64,000 bases of DNA from Pseudoalteromonas caenipelagi (GTDB lineage Bacteria > Pseudomonadota > Gammaproteobacteria > Enterobacterales > Alteromonadaceae). The notes beneath the pieces were generated by a model. It searched no databases, had not been told where the DNA came from, and saw only the letters and a program-made list of their open reading frames with translations. This document shows positions 9,298 through 19,248 of the stretch, in pieces. The stretch lies in NCBI RefSeq assembly GCF_013140855.1, contig NZ_JABBPG010000007.1, positions 62,001 through 126,000 on the forward strand. Direction: 5' to 3'. Position 1 is the stretch's first letter, and each line of letters opens with the position of its first letter. The position numbers and the translations under genes are program-made.

Positions 9298-9789
9298 ATG
9301 AAATTGACATCGAAAGGCAGATACGCAGTAACAGCAATGTTAGACGTTGCCTTGCATGCCCAAGTTGGTCCGGTCCCGCTGGCAGATATTTCAGAACGTC
9401 AGGAAATATCTCTATCTTACCTTGAACAATTATTTGCCAGACTGCGTAAACACGGATTAGTCAGATCTGTACGTGGTCCAGGCGGCGGCTATCTACTTGG
9501 TCGTGATGTGCAGAGTATTTCTGTGGGAGATGTTATCAACGCGGTTGATGAGTCTGTAGACGCTACGCGTTGCCACGGAGAAGGGGGCGGCTGCCAAAGT
9601 GGTATGCGTTGTTTAACTCATACACTGTGGTCAGATTTGAGCGTGCGCATCGAAGAGTTTTTAAACAATATTTCCCTTGCCGAGTTAGTCGCTAATTCTG
9701 ATGTGCAATCTGTTGCATCGCGTCAGGATAAAAGCGTCAACAGTGCGATGAAGCAATTAGACAATATTCAAGTGAGCTGTCAACTGTAG
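9298..9789 (+). CDS. iscR: Fe-S cluster-sensing transcription regulator IscR
   Basis: An Rrf2-family winged-helix repressor (163 residues) that senses cellular Fe-S status through a [2Fe-2S] cluster and autoregulates the isc operon. The DNA-binding half (about 1-80) is highly conserved ([29 protein letters not shown]). Cluster ligands are Cys92, Cys99, Cys105 and His108. The first spacing is C-x6-C rather than the C-x5-C of E. coli IscR, because of one extra Gly in the HGEGGGC loop. The ATG at 9298 follows a GGGGG ribosome site; the frame upstream to 9268 would overlap the promoter and is rejected. Three IscR operators lie upstream. Confidence 0.97.
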   Translation: MKLTSKGRYAVTAMLDVALHAQVGPVPLADISERQEISLSYLEQLFARLRKHGLVRSVRGPGGGYLLGRDVQSISVGDVINAVDESVDATRCHGEGGGCQSGMRCLTHTLWSDLSVRIEEFLNNISLAELVANSDVQSVASRQDKSVNSAMKQLDNIQVSCQL

Positions 9790-9813
9790 GGTTGACGTCA
9801 AGCGGAGAAACAA

Positions 9814-11028
9814 ATGAAATTACCGATTTATCTAGATTATGCAGCAACCACTCCGGTTGATCAGCGCGTTGCAGACGAAATGATGCAGTGTCTGACAATG
9901 GATGGCAATTTTGGTAACCCAGCTTCACGCTCACACCGTTTCGGTTGGCAGGCGGAAGAGTTAGTTGACCAAGCGCGTAACGATATCGCTGATTTAATTA
10001 ACGCAGATCCGCGTGAGATCGTATTCACTTCAGGTGCTACTGAGTCAAATAACCTAGCGATTAAAGGTGCAGCGCATTTCTATAAAAAGAAAGGTAAGCA
10101 CATTATCACCGTTAAAACTGAGCACAAGGCGGTACTAGATACGTGTCGTGAACTTGAGCGTCAGGGCTTTGAAGTCACCTATATGGACGTTGAAGAAAAC
10201 GGTTTACTTGATTTGAAAAAGCTTGAAGCAGCCATGCGCGATGACACAATTTTAGTGAGCATCATGCATGTAAACAATGAGCTAGGCGTAATTCAAGATA
10301 TTGCCACGATTGGCGAAATGTGTCGCGAACGTAAAATTATGTTCCACGTTGATGGCGCGCAAAGTGCTGGCAAAGTAAAAATTGACTTACAAGAATTAAA
10401 AGTTGATTTCATGTCATTCTCGGGTCACAAAGTGTATGGCCCCAAAGGGGTTGGCGCGTTGTATGTTCGTCGTAAACCTCGTGCTCGCTTAGAAGCGCAA
10501 ATGCACGGTGGTGGTCACGAGCGTGGTATGCGTTCTGGCACATTAGCAACACACCAGTTAGTTGGTATGGGCACTGCGTTTCGTATCGCAAAAGAAGATT
10601 TTGAAAAAGATCACGCTCACATCAGTGCATTACGTCAACGTTTAATTGATGGCGTGATGGGCATGGACGAAGTGTATTTTAATGGTGCCATTGAGCAGTC
10701 AGTGCCCGGCATTGTGAACATTAGCTTCAACTTTGTTGAAGGTGAGTCGTTGTTGATGGCAGTGAAAGATATTGCCGTTTCATCTGGTTCAGCTTGTACG
10801 TCAGCAAGCTTAGAGCCCTCTTATGTGCTACGCGCATTAGGGCGTAACGATGAATTAGCACATAGCTCAATTCGTTTTAGTATTGGTCGTTTCACAACAG
10901 AAGAAGAAATTGATTACACCGTCAACCTAATCAAAGATTCAATTGGCCGTTTACGTGAAATGTCACCGCTGTGGGAAATGCATCAAGAAGGCATTGACCT
11001 AGATAGCGTTGAATGGGCACATCATTAA
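9814..11028 (+). CDS. iscS: Cysteine desulfurase IscS
   Basis: A pyridoxal-phosphate enzyme (404 residues) that takes sulfur from cysteine for Fe-S clusters, tRNA thiolation and other uses. Visible landmarks are the [11 protein letters not shown] start, the [14 protein letters not shown] phosphate-binding loop, [10 protein letters not shown], the Schiff-base lysine in [12 protein letters not shown] and the flexible-loop catalytic cysteine in [21 protein letters not shown]. Length and ends match E. coli IscS. It starts 24 bases after iscR and is the second gene of the operon. Confidence 0.98.
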   Translation: MKLPIYLDYAATTPVDQRVADEMMQCLTMDGNFGNPASRSHRFGWQAEELVDQARNDIADLINADPREIVFTSGATESNNLAIKGAAHFYKKKGKHIITVKTEHKAVLDTCRELERQGFEVTYMDVEENGLLDLKKLEAAMRDDTILVSIMHVNNELGVIQDIATIGEMCRERKIMFHVDGAQSAGKVKIDLQELKVDFMSFSGHKVYGPKGVGALYVRRKPRARLEAQMHGGGHERGMRSGTLATHQLVGMGTAFRIAKEDFEKDHAHISALRQRLIDGVMGMDEVYFNGAIEQSVPGIVNISFNFVEGESLLMAVKDIAVSSGSACTSASLEPSYVLRALGRNDELAHSSIRFSIGRFTTEEEIDYTVNLIKDSIGRLREMSPLWEMHQEGIDLDSVEWAHH

Positions 11029-11080
11029 GCAAATTTTTGCTTGTAGCCAAGCGTTATGAGCACATAGTGAGGAAATAGTT

Positions 11081-11464
11081 ATGGCTTACAGTGAAAAAGT
11101 AATAGACCACGTGGAAAACCCACGTAATGTTGGTTCATTAGATAAAAATGACCCAAGCGTAGCGACTGGTATGGTAGGTGCGCCTGCGTGTGGTGACGTA
11201 ATGAAGTTACAAATTAAAGTGTCTGATCAAGGTATTATTGAAGACGCAAAATTTAAAACATACGGTTGTGGTAGTGCAATTGCATCATCATCATTGGTCA
11301 CTGAGTGGGTGAAAGGTAAAAGCCTTGAAGAAGCTGCGACTATCAAAAACACTGATATCAGCGCTGAACTAGAGTTACCGCCAGTTAAAATTCACTGCTC
11401 AATTTTAGCAGAAGACGCTATTCAAGCAGCAATTGCAGATTATAAAAGTAAACAAGCGAAGTAA
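11081..11464 (+). CDS. iscU: Fe-S cluster assembly scaffold IscU
   Basis: The scaffold protein (127 residues) on which [2Fe-2S] clusters are built from IscS sulfur. Its three ligand cysteines are visible in GAPACGDVMK, YGCGSAIASS and KIHCSILAEDA, with the conserved Asp beside the first. The LPPVK motif, recognised by the chaperone HscA, is present just before the third cysteine. It lies between iscS and iscA. Confidence 0.98.
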   Translation: MAYSEKVIDHVENPRNVGSLDKNDPSVATGMVGAPACGDVMKLQIKVSDQGIIEDAKFKTYGCGSAIASSSLVTEWVKGKSLEEAATIKNTDISAELELPPVKIHCSILAEDAIQAAIADYKSKQAK

Positions 11465-11476
11465 GAGTAAAGAACC

Positions 11477-11800
11477 ATGGCAGTGACATTGACAGACGCA
11501 GCGGCAAACCGAGTTCAGGCCTTTTTAGCAAATCGTGGCAAAGGCATAGGTTTACGTGTTGGCATTAAAACCACGGGCTGTTCAGGTCTTGCATATGTAC
11601 TTGAGTTTGTTGACGAACTAGACGAAGGCGACGAAGTATTTGAGCACAATGATGTGAAAATAATCGTTGATGCCAAAAGCCTAGTTTATATTGACGGCAC
11701 CGAGCTTGATTACACCAAAGAAGGTCTTAATGAAGGGTTTAAGTTTAATAACCCAAATCAAAAAGACGAATGTGGTTGTGGCGAGAGCTTTACGGTATAA
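11477..11800 (+). CDS. iscA: A-type Fe-S carrier IscA
   Basis: A 107-residue A-type carrier that accepts iron or clusters and passes them to apoproteins. The three conserved cysteines are in TTGCSGLAY and the C-terminal DECGCGESF. It starts 12 bases after iscU. A 9-bp stem-loop separates it from hscB. Confidence 0.97.
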   Translation: MAVTLTDAAANRVQAFLANRGKGIGLRVGIKTTGCSGLAYVLEFVDELDEGDEVFEHNDVKIIVDAKSLVYIDGTELDYTKEGLNEGFKFNNPNQKDECGCGESFTV

Positions 11801-11820
11801 ACGCCGAACTGGTTGATTTT

Positions 11821-11846
11821 CAAAGCCCTGCCTTGGTAGGGCTTTG
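11821..11846 (+). terminator. Stem-loop between iscA and hscB, attenuator-like
   Basis: CAAAGCCCT (11821-11829) and AGGGCTTTG (11838-11846) form a perfect 9-bp stem with an 8-base loop. There is no long T run after it, so it is more likely a partial terminator or an RNA-stability element than a complete stop. It sits in the only sizeable gap (96 bases) inside the isc operon. Confidence 0.5.
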
Positions 11847-11896
11847 TCGTATATTTGCAATGCGCGTAAAGCGCACCTCTTAGGTAAGTAAAAGAC

Positions 11897-12421
11897 ATGC
11901 GCTATTTTGAGTTATTTAACATTCCAGTCGATTATCATGTTGATCTTGCAAAGATAAATCAGCAATACCTAGAGCTTCAACGTGTAGTGCACCCCGATCG
12001 CTTTGCCGGAAAAGGTGAGCGAGAAAAGCTGCTGGCAGTACAAAAAACAGCAGAAATAAACGATGCACTTTCGATACTAAAACATCCAGTAAAACGTGCT
12101 GAATATATGCTCAGTGAGCGCGGTGTAGATATACGCGCTGAGCAGCAAACACTGCAAGATCCTATATTTTTGATGCAGCAAATGGAGATGCGTGAAGCGC
12201 TTGAAGAGTTGCCTCAAAGTGATGATGTAGAAGCGGCTATTGAACAGTTTGAACAGCAAATCAAGGCGTTAGATGTTGAATTTAGTCAGCAATTAGCACA
12301 GCAGCTTAGCAGTGACAATGAGCAAGACTTACAGTTGGCCGCCGACAACATTCGCAAACTTAAGTTTGTATACAAGTTGCGTGACGAATTAGCGCGTATC
12401 GAAGACAATTTATTTGATTAA
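11897..12421 (+). CDS. hscB: Fe-S biogenesis co-chaperone HscB
   Basis: A J-domain protein (174 residues) that delivers IscU to HscA and stimulates its ATPase. The N-terminal J domain shows HPD in RVVHPDRFAGKGEREK; the C-terminal helical region (about 95-170) binds IscU in the family. The start MRYFELFNIPVDY matches E. coli HscB. Confidence 0.96.
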   Translation: MRYFELFNIPVDYHVDLAKINQQYLELQRVVHPDRFAGKGEREKLLAVQKTAEINDALSILKHPVKRAEYMLSERGVDIRAEQQTLQDPIFLMQQMEMREALEELPQSDDVEAAIEQFEQQIKALDVEFSQQLAQQLSSDNEQDLQLAADNIRKLKFVYKLRDELARIEDNLFD

Positions 12422-12466
12422 TTTCTCGACTCCTGGTTAAAGCGAGTCTAAAAGTGAAAGAGCATT

Positions 12467-14329
12467 ATGGCATTATTGCAAATTGCTGAGCCGGGGCAGA
12501 GCGCGGCACCACATGAACATAAATTAGCAGTTGGTATTGATCTTGGAACCACTAACTCTTTAGTTGCCACTGTACAAAGCGGTGAAGCAAAAACGCTTGC
12601 TGACTTTGATGGCTCGGTGATGTTGCCATCGGTGGTGCGCTATCAAGCTGACGATGTGGTTGTAGGCAGTGCAGCGCAACAAGCATCCGCTGAAGATCCA
12701 ACAAACACCTTAATCTCTGTAAAACGCTTTCTAGGCAAAACGCAACAAGAAATTGAGCAAAGTTATGGTCAATTACCTTATGAATTTGTGCAAACTGAAA
12801 GTGGTCTTGCCGTTCACACTGTAGCGGGGCCTGTTAGCCCTGTGCAAGCCTCTGCTGAAATTTTAAAAAGCTTGCGTGCTCGCGCTGAAGCTAGTTTTGC
12901 CGGTGAAGAGCTACAAGGTGCTGTGATCACTGTGCCGGCGTATTTTGATGACGCGCAGCGCCAAAGTACCAAAGATGCTGCAGAGCTTGCTGGGTTAAAA
13001 GTACTTCGCTTACTTAATGAACCAACCGCAGCTGCGGTAGCGTATGGCTTGGATTCTGGGCAAGAAGGCGTGATAGCTGTCTATGACTTAGGTGGTGGCA
13101 CGTTTGATATTTCCATTTTACGTTTAAACCAAGGTGTATTTGAAGTACTGGCAACGGGCGGTGACTCAAGCTTGGGTGGTGATGATTTTGACTCTACATT
13201 AGTGAACTTATTTAAGTCTCAAACGGGTATTAATGATTTAAATGCCAAAGAGTTACGCTTATTCATCAATAAAGCAAAGGCCTGCAAAGAAGCGCTAAGT
13301 AGCTACGAAACTGTTAACGTTAAACTTGAACTGCGTGAGCAAAGCCATACGGTTACTATTACTCGTGATGAGTTTGCAGAGCTAGTGATGCCGTTGGTGA
13401 AAAAAACACTAAGAGCCTGTCGTCGTGCAGCAAAAGATGCCGGTGTCAGCAATGAAGAAATCTTACAAGTAGTGATGGTCGGTGGCTCTACGAGAATGCC
13501 TGTTATTCGTGAGCAAGTCGAAGCGTTTTTTGAAAAACAACCACTGACTTCCATTGACCCTGATAGAGTGGTTGCTATTGGCGCGGCGATTCAAGCGGAT
13601 ATTCTTGTTGGTAACAAGCCTGACTCAGAGATGTTGTTGCTAGATGTACTGCCACTGTCGCTTGGGTTAGAAACCATGGGTGGGTTGGTTGAAAAAATCA
13701 TTCCACGTAATACCACCATTCCAGTTGCTCGCGCCCAAGAATTTACTACTTTTAAAGATGGTCAAACGGCTATGTCATTGCATGTGTTGCAAGGGGAGCG
13801 TGAGCTGGTAGATGATTGTCGTTCTTTAGCTAAGTTTAGCCTCAAAGGTATTCCTCCAATGGCGGCGGGCGCAGCGCATATTCGCGTGACCTTTAAAGTG
13901 GACGCGGATGGTTTGCTAAGTGTGTCGGCGGTGGAAAAATCAACGGGCGTACAGGCTGAAATTCAGGTGAAACCGTCATTTGGTTTATCCGATGATCAAG
14001 TGGCGCAAATGCTTAAAGAGTCAATGAGTAATGCCAAAGAAGACATGCAAGCGCGTATGCTTAAAGAGCAGCAAGTGGAAGCTCTACGTGTGCTCGAAGC
14101 GCTAGAGGCATCACTTGCAACTGACAGCGCACTGCTCAATGAGCAGGAGCTGACTCACTTACGTGAACAAATGACTATACTTGCTCAAACGCGTGAGCAG
14201 GCACAATCGCCAGATGAAATCAAAAATGCGATTGAAAAAGTAGATGCGGCGAGCAGTGAGTTTGCTTCGCGTCGCATGGATGTATCAATCAAACAAGCAC
14301 TGCAAGGGCAGTCGGTAGACGAGGTTTAA
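12467..14329 (+). CDS. hscA: Fe-S cluster chaperone HscA (Hsp70 family)
   Basis: A specialised Hsp70 (620 residues, normal length) that uses ATP to help release clusters from IscU. The nucleotide-binding domain has the Hsp70 signatures [20 protein letters not shown] and [11 protein letters not shown]. The substrate-binding part begins near [17 protein letters not shown]. It lies directly between hscB and fdx, with a one-base gap to fdx. Confidence 0.97.
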   Translation: MALLQIAEPGQSAAPHEHKLAVGIDLGTTNSLVATVQSGEAKTLADFDGSVMLPSVVRYQADDVVVGSAAQQASAEDPTNTLISVKRFLGKTQQEIEQSYGQLPYEFVQTESGLAVHTVAGPVSPVQASAEILKSLRARAEASFAGEELQGAVITVPAYFDDAQRQSTKDAAELAGLKVLRLLNEPTAAAVAYGLDSGQEGVIAVYDLGGGTFDISILRLNQGVFEVLATGGDSSLGGDDFDSTLVNLFKSQTGINDLNAKELRLFINKAKACKEALSSYETVNVKLELREQSHTVTITRDEFAELVMPLVKKTLRACRRAAKDAGVSNEEILQVVMVGGSTRMPVIREQVEAFFEKQPLTSIDPDRVVAIGAAIQADILVGNKPDSEMLLLDVLPLSLGLETMGGLVEKIIPRNTTIPVARAQEFTTFKDGQTAMSLHVLQGERELVDDCRSLAKFSLKGIPPMAAGAAHIRVTFKVDADGLLSVSAVEKSTGVQAEIQVKPSFGLSDDQVAQMLKESMSNAKEDMQARMLKEQQVEALRVLEALEASLATDSALLNEQELTHLREQMTILAQTREQAQSPDEIKNAIEKVDAASSEFASRRMDVSIKQALQGQSVDEV

Positions 14330-14330
14330 T

Positions 14331-14669
14331 ATGCCACAAATCATCTTTTTACCCCATGAAGAGCTTTGTCCTGAAGGCGCTGCCATTGAAGCACCAAAAG
14401 GACAAACGGTATTAGACGCAGCGCTTAAAAATGGCATCAGCATTCCACATGCCTGTGAAAAGTCATGTGCCTGTACTACATGCCATGTGATTGTGCGTGA
14501 AGGGTTTGACTCTCTAGAAGAAAGTGATGAACTAGAAGACGACATGCTAGATAAAGCATGGGGCTTAGAAGCTGAATCTCGTCTAGGTTGCCAAGCTGTG
14601 ATAGCAGATGAAGATTTAGTCGTTGAAATTCCAAAGTACAACCTAAATATCGTCAACGAAGAACATTAA
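14331..14669 (+). CDS. fdx: ISC-type [2Fe-2S] ferredoxin
   Basis: An adrenodoxin-like ferredoxin (112 residues) supplying electrons for Fe-S assembly. Cluster ligands are Cys42, Cys48, Cys51 (in CEKSCACTTCHV) and Cys87 (in RLGCQAV), at the same positions as in E. coli Fdx. It is the last gene of the operon here: a strong terminator follows at 14702, and no iscX lies between. Confidence 0.97.
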   Translation: MPQIIFLPHEELCPEGAAIEAPKGQTVLDAALKNGISIPHACEKSCACTTCHVIVREGFDSLEESDELEDDMLDKAWGLEAESRLGCQAVIADEDLVVEIPKYNLNIVNEEH

Positions 14670-14699
14670 TTGCTTCGTCCTATTTAAAGTACACTAAAA

Positions 14700-14727
14700 A
14701 AGCCACAGCAAACGCTGTGGCTTTTTT
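14700..14727 (+). terminator. Rho-independent terminator ending the isc operon
   Basis: GCCACAGC (14702-14709) pairs perfectly with GCTGTGGC (14714-14721) around an AAAC loop and is followed by six T. It lies 33 bases after the fdx stop. Confidence 0.92.
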
Positions 14728-15138
14728 GTATTGCAAATTTAAGGTGCGATTCAATCATTACCTTAACAAGCTGGCCCTTTAAATTATTGAAAATAACGTG
14801 TGATAGTGTGCGCGTGCCAACGCATTTTTCACTGATAAAAGATGTCGATACCGAGCACCTTACCCAAGTTACTTGCTATTACACAAAGAAATAATTTGGA
14901 TATATTAAGTGCTAAGGGTTTACTTCCTTTTATCGCATTTTTGCTTGCGAGTGCGTCAACATTGGGTATTGTTTGTATTACTCACTTCTCAACGTTATTT
15001 TTTGGAACAGAAAGGAAAAATAGAAGGTACGCGAGGCAAGTAAGACAGGTAGGAGTTGGTTTTTAATTAAGACATAGATGATAAGGTGGCTCAGATAAGA
15101 GAACCACCTTATAGGTGAAAGATTATAGGTTCAATGGG
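14728..15138. other. Intergenic region without a confident gene
   Basis: One open frame of 74 codons (14842-15066, plus strand) has a hydrophobic middle segment. It lacks a ribosome site, resembles no family I know and ends in a basic, low-information tail; I do not accept it as a gene. A stem-loop at 15081-15112 is the only other structure. Confidence 0.4.
15081..15112 (-). terminator. Stem-loop downstream of the minus-strand kinase-porin operon
   Basis: ATAAGGTGG (15081-15089) and CCACCTTAT (15104-15112) form a perfect 9-bp stem. It lies 27 bases past the stop of the last gene in the minus-strand operon. There is no clear T run, so termination is only a suggestion. Confidence 0.4.
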
Positions 15139-15558
15139 TTAAAAAGAGAGTATTACTTTAACCGTATTATCTACTTCACTTTTCAAAATATAACCAATTG
15201 TGTAATTGTCTTTTGAAACTAGCTCCTTCATTTCAGCTGAGGAACCTACTCTTTGTAGTGGCGGCATTTTGCCAGTGAAAATTTGCCTTGCCATGTAGGC
15301 TTTGTAACGCTCAGGTTGTTTTTCTACAACTGAATTTGCAAACTCAGCAAATGTGTCAGACTCATTATCCATTTCGAGTATCATTATCTTTGAACCGCTA
15401 GGGAGCAACTGCTCCTTACCAAGAAATATGCGCTTAACATACTCTTTATCTAAGTTCTCTGAAAAGTTCTTATTTGCAATTATCACTAAGTTAGCATTTG
15501 CTGAAAAAGATAGAAGCAAGGTTGCTACCAGTATTATAACTCGATAAAACATACTCAC
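15139..15558 (-). CDS. Small PstS-like periplasmic binding-domain protein
   Basis: A 139-residue protein with a signal peptide (about 1-22, ending SANA). The mature part resembles one lobe of phosphate-binding (PBP-like) proteins: LVIIANKNFSENLDKEYVKRIFLGK, a FANSVV..YKAYMARQIFTGKMPP segment and a YTIGYILKSEV end. At about 120 mature residues it is far shorter than a complete PstS (about 320), so it is probably a sensor or accessory domain. It is the third gene of a minus-strand operon and follows the barrel gene by 6 bases. Ligand unknown. Confidence 0.72.
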   Translation of the reverse strand: MSMFYRVIILVATLLLSFSANANLVIIANKNFSENLDKEYVKRIFLGKEQLLPSGSKIMILEMDNESDTFAEFANSVVEKQPERYKAYMARQIFTGKMPPLQRVGSSAEMKELVSKDNYTIGYILKSEVDNTVKVILSF

Positions 15559-15564
15559 CTCCGA

Positions 15565-16764
15565 TCAAAAAATAAAGCTAACTGAAGCACTTAAAACACC
15601 AGCATCAAGTTGCGGTCTGACGGGGTCATTAACTTCAATCTTAAAGTCGGTATAGGAGTAATCGATTTTTACTGCTGTGCCCCTATCTAAGTTGTATTTT
15701 ACACCAAGGGTGTATGTCTTTTTGTCTTCGTCAGTTCGGCCGATGGCGTCACGTAATAGAGGCTTCACAGGGTCTGTGTCTGCGACCATATCTAATATTT
15801 CATATTGAGGCTCAGTATCAAATCGCTCGTAGGTAATGTGAGGTTGAAATTTACCCCAAAAATATACAAAGGATACATAGTAGCCTACAGGGTTAGTAAA
15901 AATACTATCGTCCACTTTATTGTGGGTATATTCACCTAAGACCATCCAGTCATCAAACTCAGCTTTCAGTGCAATACCTGCGTTTGTTGCACTGTCTCCT
16001 TGAGGCAAAATGGCATTGGCAACGGATACTGATACCTTTGGCATTTCTGGACCAGGGGGGCCTGGCATCGCCATAGGATTTGCCTCAGCTGGAAGTAAAG
16101 GAATTGCCGCACTGGCGAAAACTGCTGGAATCGTTACTTTAGATTTAAAGTAAGAAGCGCGCATACTTAACCAGTCTTTTTGCAGCGACCACGAGAAACC
16201 GGCCATGAAGTCAATATCTACTGAGCCACCTGGAGAGGTCTCATGTAAGGTGCCATAGAATAACTGCAAGTTAGAGTCTATTTCACCATATACAGAGCGG
16301 TACATTGCACTTGCACCTTCCATATTATTGAATAAAGGAATATAAACAGACTGCGGTGGTCTTATCCAGTGGTAGGAGTAACCAATATCAAGACTTTCAC
16401 TATAATTATAAAAAGGTGTTCTAAATTTACCAACTTTAAAACTCCAATTTCGGTCAAGAATATAAGTTAGATATAGCCACTCTATCTTGGTATCAAAGTC
16501 GTTCATACCTCGAGAGGTTAGCTGTAAAGTTGCTGATGTTTTACTACCTATATCACTGTAGAGTTGGACGCCAGCTAGAGATTCAGGTTTAAATTGAACA
16601 TCGTCTTTGTAAAAACCCAAGGGCTTCTCAGAATCCAGTGTAGAGCCCATGGTTACCGTACCAAACCCACTGATTCTCACTCCCTGACTATAGGTTGCTT
16701 GACTAAATAATAGCAACAGAGTTGGTAGCATTAAATAGAGGGTAAACCTCGAAATATTACTCAT
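15565..16764 (-). CDS. Predicted outer-membrane beta-barrel (porin-like) protein
   Basis: A 399-residue protein with a signal peptide (about 1-26) and alternating aromatic/polar strands throughout. It ends in SVSFIF, the terminal-Phe signature recognised by the Bam machinery. A Pro-rich stretch near residues 230-245 (ANPMAMPGPPGPEMP) probably forms an exposed loop. It resembles uncharacterised porins of Alteromonadales rather than OmpC-type porins such as the one at 40095. Placement between a histidine kinase and a small binding-domain protein suggests a sensing or uptake unit. Substrate unknown. Confidence 0.75.
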   Translation of the reverse strand: MSNISRFTLYLMLPTLLLLFSQATYSQGVRISGFGTVTMGSTLDSEKPLGFYKDDVQFKPESLAGVQLYSDIGSKTSATLQLTSRGMNDFDTKIEWLYLTYILDRNWSFKVGKFRTPFYNYSESLDIGYSYHWIRPPQSVYIPLFNNMEGASAMYRSVYGEIDSNLQLFYGTLHETSPGGSVDIDFMAGFSWSLQKDWLSMRASYFKSKVTIPAVFASAAIPLLPAEANPMAMPGPPGPEMPKVSVSVANAILPQGDSATNAGIALKAEFDDWMVLGEYTHNKVDDSIFTNPVGYYVSFVYFWGKFQPHITYERFDTEPQYEILDMVADTDPVKPLLRDAIGRTDEDKKTYTLGVKYNLDRGTAVKIDYSYTDFKIEVNDPVRPQLDAGVLSASVSFIF

Positions 16765-16860
16765 AATGTATTCCTATTGTTAACGCAGAGAAGGTATTTT
16801 GTGCCGCCTTGATTTAGTAGCTAGAGGCACATTTAAAGTTTAGTTTTTTGTTTGCTTTTA

Positions 16861-18831
16861 TCAACTTACCCTATTAGTTTTTGTATTTTGGGGTATCTCT
16901 ATAATGAATTTTGCGCCTTTGTGACTGTGTTCACATGTAATACTTCCCTGCATTATGTCTACCACTGAATTGTAAATAATGTTCATACCTATCCCAAGCC
17001 GAGCTTGCATGGAATGCGTGGTAAAAAAGGGCGTAAAGATTTTTTCAATGTCTTCGATGGGAATGCCGATACCATCATCCTGATAGTCTATTGCGATGAT
17101 GTTTTTTGTTACTTTTTCTGAAATAAATATATTGATGTTAATTGTTTTATTTTGGGCTCCATGGACACAGCTATTTTCAATCAGCTGCTCGAAGACTTTG
17201 TAAAGTACATCAGGGTAGCTCACTATTTCAATATCGGGGCCGTTGACTTGAAATGTAAACTGCTGAGACTTCTGTTCCATCAATTGTGTGATTTTAGATT
17301 GCAAAAACGAGTTGATTAAAAAAGGTGTAGGGCGTGTTTCTTCTAAATGTTCCGAGATCATTTTAAACCTTTGAATAAAGCCATCAGCTTTTTTGCTATT
17401 AGAATTTGTAAGAGCCAAAGCATGTTCTGCGTGCTCAATAAACAACTCTAAATCTTTTGAGCCAAGTTTTTTTTGCTTATATCGCTTTTTAAGCGTCTTT
17501 AGGGCATCACTTAGTGCCGAGCTTGATGTAATAATAATACCTAATGGGGTATTCAGTTGATGAGCCATTCCGGAAACAAGCGTGGTCATGGCTGACATAT
17601 TCTGTTCACTTGTTAATGCTTTTTGTGTGTTGGCAAGGTCTTCTAAAGCGGTAACAAGCTTTTTATGTTTTCTGGTATGCAGTGTCAAAAATAGAATAGA
17701 AAGTGATGTGACGAAAAAGCATGCACTAACTATAACTATGGTTAACTGTTTTATATTGTTGTTTTTAGCTGCAATCAACTCGTTCTCTTTGGTCAGTTGT
17801 ATGATGTCTAGCTCTTTACTTGCGAGTTCTGAAGCTGCAATATAGTTTTTTAAATCAACAAGTTGCCTTTGTTTTTCTAAAAGGTTTTGAGCATGTATAT
17901 ACGGTTTGACTAACTCTGCCGCTCGGCTTTGCATATTTTGGGAGTGATAAAACTCAATCGCAGAGCTGTATAACTGTATTATCGTGGGGAGACTTAAAAG
18001 AGGTGATTTAGCCGCTATCATATTGTCGGCAAGTTCAAGTGCTGCTGCAATTTCATTTGTTTTGAGATAAATATTAAAAAGGTGCAGTTGTGCCTTTTGT
18101 TTTGCTTCATATGCTTTGTGTTTTTCCAATGAAGCGATTGATTTAATTATCCACTTTGCAGCATCTGGTTGCTTTAGTGTGTATTTAAGCCACCCTTTAA
18201 GATAGTAGCTACGAGTAGCGGGTAATGAATCAGGTAACTCATATGTTAAGCGCAGCGCTTGATTTAAATAGTTTTCGGCCTGCTGATATTTTTCTTGTCT
18301 AATCGATAATTCTGTCAACAGATTGAGCGACTTATGCTTGTGCTGGAGAAAGTCACTCGCTGTCGCCTTATCATGGTATTGGGATAGATAATAGTACGCT
18401 TCTTGATGTCGTTGCATATGCATAAAGTAATCACCGATAAAAGCTAAGTTGATGAGTATTCTTTGCTGATTTTTCTCAATGAGAGCTAACTCATATGCGG
18501 ATAGGTAGTGAGCAGTAGCTTGATTATGGAGTGACAGCTGTGAGAAAGCATGAGCGGTGAGCATGTATTGTAAATAAAGGTATTGGCTCTGTTCGGTTTT
18601 TATATTGCTATTGATGTGTGATAGAAGTTCAAAAGCTTTGGGGGTTTTTGAGTTTATGAGTAGGTGTAAAACATCTAAGTAGTGTTCACGTATCTGTGAG
18701 TTTGTAATTGATAAAATTTCCTGTTTAAGGTATTCCTTGTCAGACCCAAAATTATTTTGGTAAGCGTGAGCAAAGCTATATAAACACGCTACAACTAAAC
18801 AAATGTTGAGATAGAAAGACAAGCTTTTCAA
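16861..18831 (-). CDS. Membrane sensor histidine kinase with a periplasmic TPR-like sensor region
   Basis: A 656-residue protein with an N-terminal signal segment (about 1-23) and a long helical-repeat region (about 30-330) reading like tetratricopeptide repeats (for example HQEAYYYLSQYHDKA, YQQAENYLNQALRL). A coiled linker leads to a transmembrane helix (about 360-382). The HisKA-like H-box is MAHQLNTPLG near residue 421, and the ATPase domain is about 515-650 (IENSCVHGA, DYQDDGIGIP, ARLGIGMNIIYNSV). No response regulator gene is adjacent. It is the first gene of a three-gene minus-strand operon with the barrel and PstS-like genes. Signal and target unknown. Confidence 0.87.
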   Translation of the reverse strand: MKSLSFYLNICLVVACLYSFAHAYQNNFGSDKEYLKQEILSITNSQIREHYLDVLHLLINSKTPKAFELLSHINSNIKTEQSQYLYLQYMLTAHAFSQLSLHNQATAHYLSAYELALIEKNQQRILINLAFIGDYFMHMQRHQEAYYYLSQYHDKATASDFLQHKHKSLNLLTELSIRQEKYQQAENYLNQALRLTYELPDSLPATRSYYLKGWLKYTLKQPDAAKWIIKSIASLEKHKAYEAKQKAQLHLFNIYLKTNEIAAALELADNMIAAKSPLLSLPTIIQLYSSAIEFYHSQNMQSRAAELVKPYIHAQNLLEKQRQLVDLKNYIAASELASKELDIIQLTKENELIAAKNNNIKQLTIVIVSACFFVTSLSILFLTLHTRKHKKLVTALEDLANTQKALTSEQNMSAMTTLVSGMAHQLNTPLGIIITSSSALSDALKTLKKRYKQKKLGSKDLELFIEHAEHALALTNSNSKKADGFIQRFKMISEHLEETRPTPFLINSFLQSKITQLMEQKSQQFTFQVNGPDIEIVSYPDVLYKVFEQLIENSCVHGAQNKTININIFISEKVTKNIIAIDYQDDGIGIPIEDIEKIFTPFFTTHSMQARLGIGMNIIYNSVVDIMQGSITCEHSHKGAKFIIEIPQNTKTNRVS

Positions 18832-19248
18832 TATGAACTAGACCCATATTGTTGCTAATTAACTAAGAGTAATAGACAAACATATGGTGAGCAAATTAAC
18901 GTGTAAGTTTTTATTTGTTTTTAAAAAAGACCTAAGGACAGTAATTTATTTATATCAAATAGTTATATGAATCTAAGTCTTATTGTGAATTCATTGTATT
19001 TCCTCAATAAGTGAGCTTATTTTATTCTGCAGTACAGTTTGTATCTTTGTTTTAGTACATTTTTACGATTAGTATTATTGAATTTGAACAGTAAAGCGTT
19101 TGTTGATAGGTAATATGACCGCTTAAGAGTTATATGCGTTTAAAGTGGGCATTCAATGATGACAACTGCCCAAACATACGCCTGATAAGAGTTCTTAGCT
19201 GAAAATATTAGTTAGGCTGTGGCTTTTTATGTTTGTAAGAGGTTAAAA
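18832..19248. other. AT-rich intergenic region between divergent units
   Basis: This 417-base stretch separates the divergent histidine-kinase operon and the succinate-semialdehyde dehydrogenase gene and should contain both promoters. I see no ORF of coding character, no strong palindrome and no recognisable operator. The AAGAGG ribosome site of the dehydrogenase gene lies at its right end. Confidence 0.5.

Noticed and set aside
14842..15066. 74-codon plus-strand ORF after the isc operon, considered as iscX or another small gene
   Set aside because: It has no resemblance to IscX, no ribosome site and a low-information basic tail; the terminator after fdx also isolates it from the operon.
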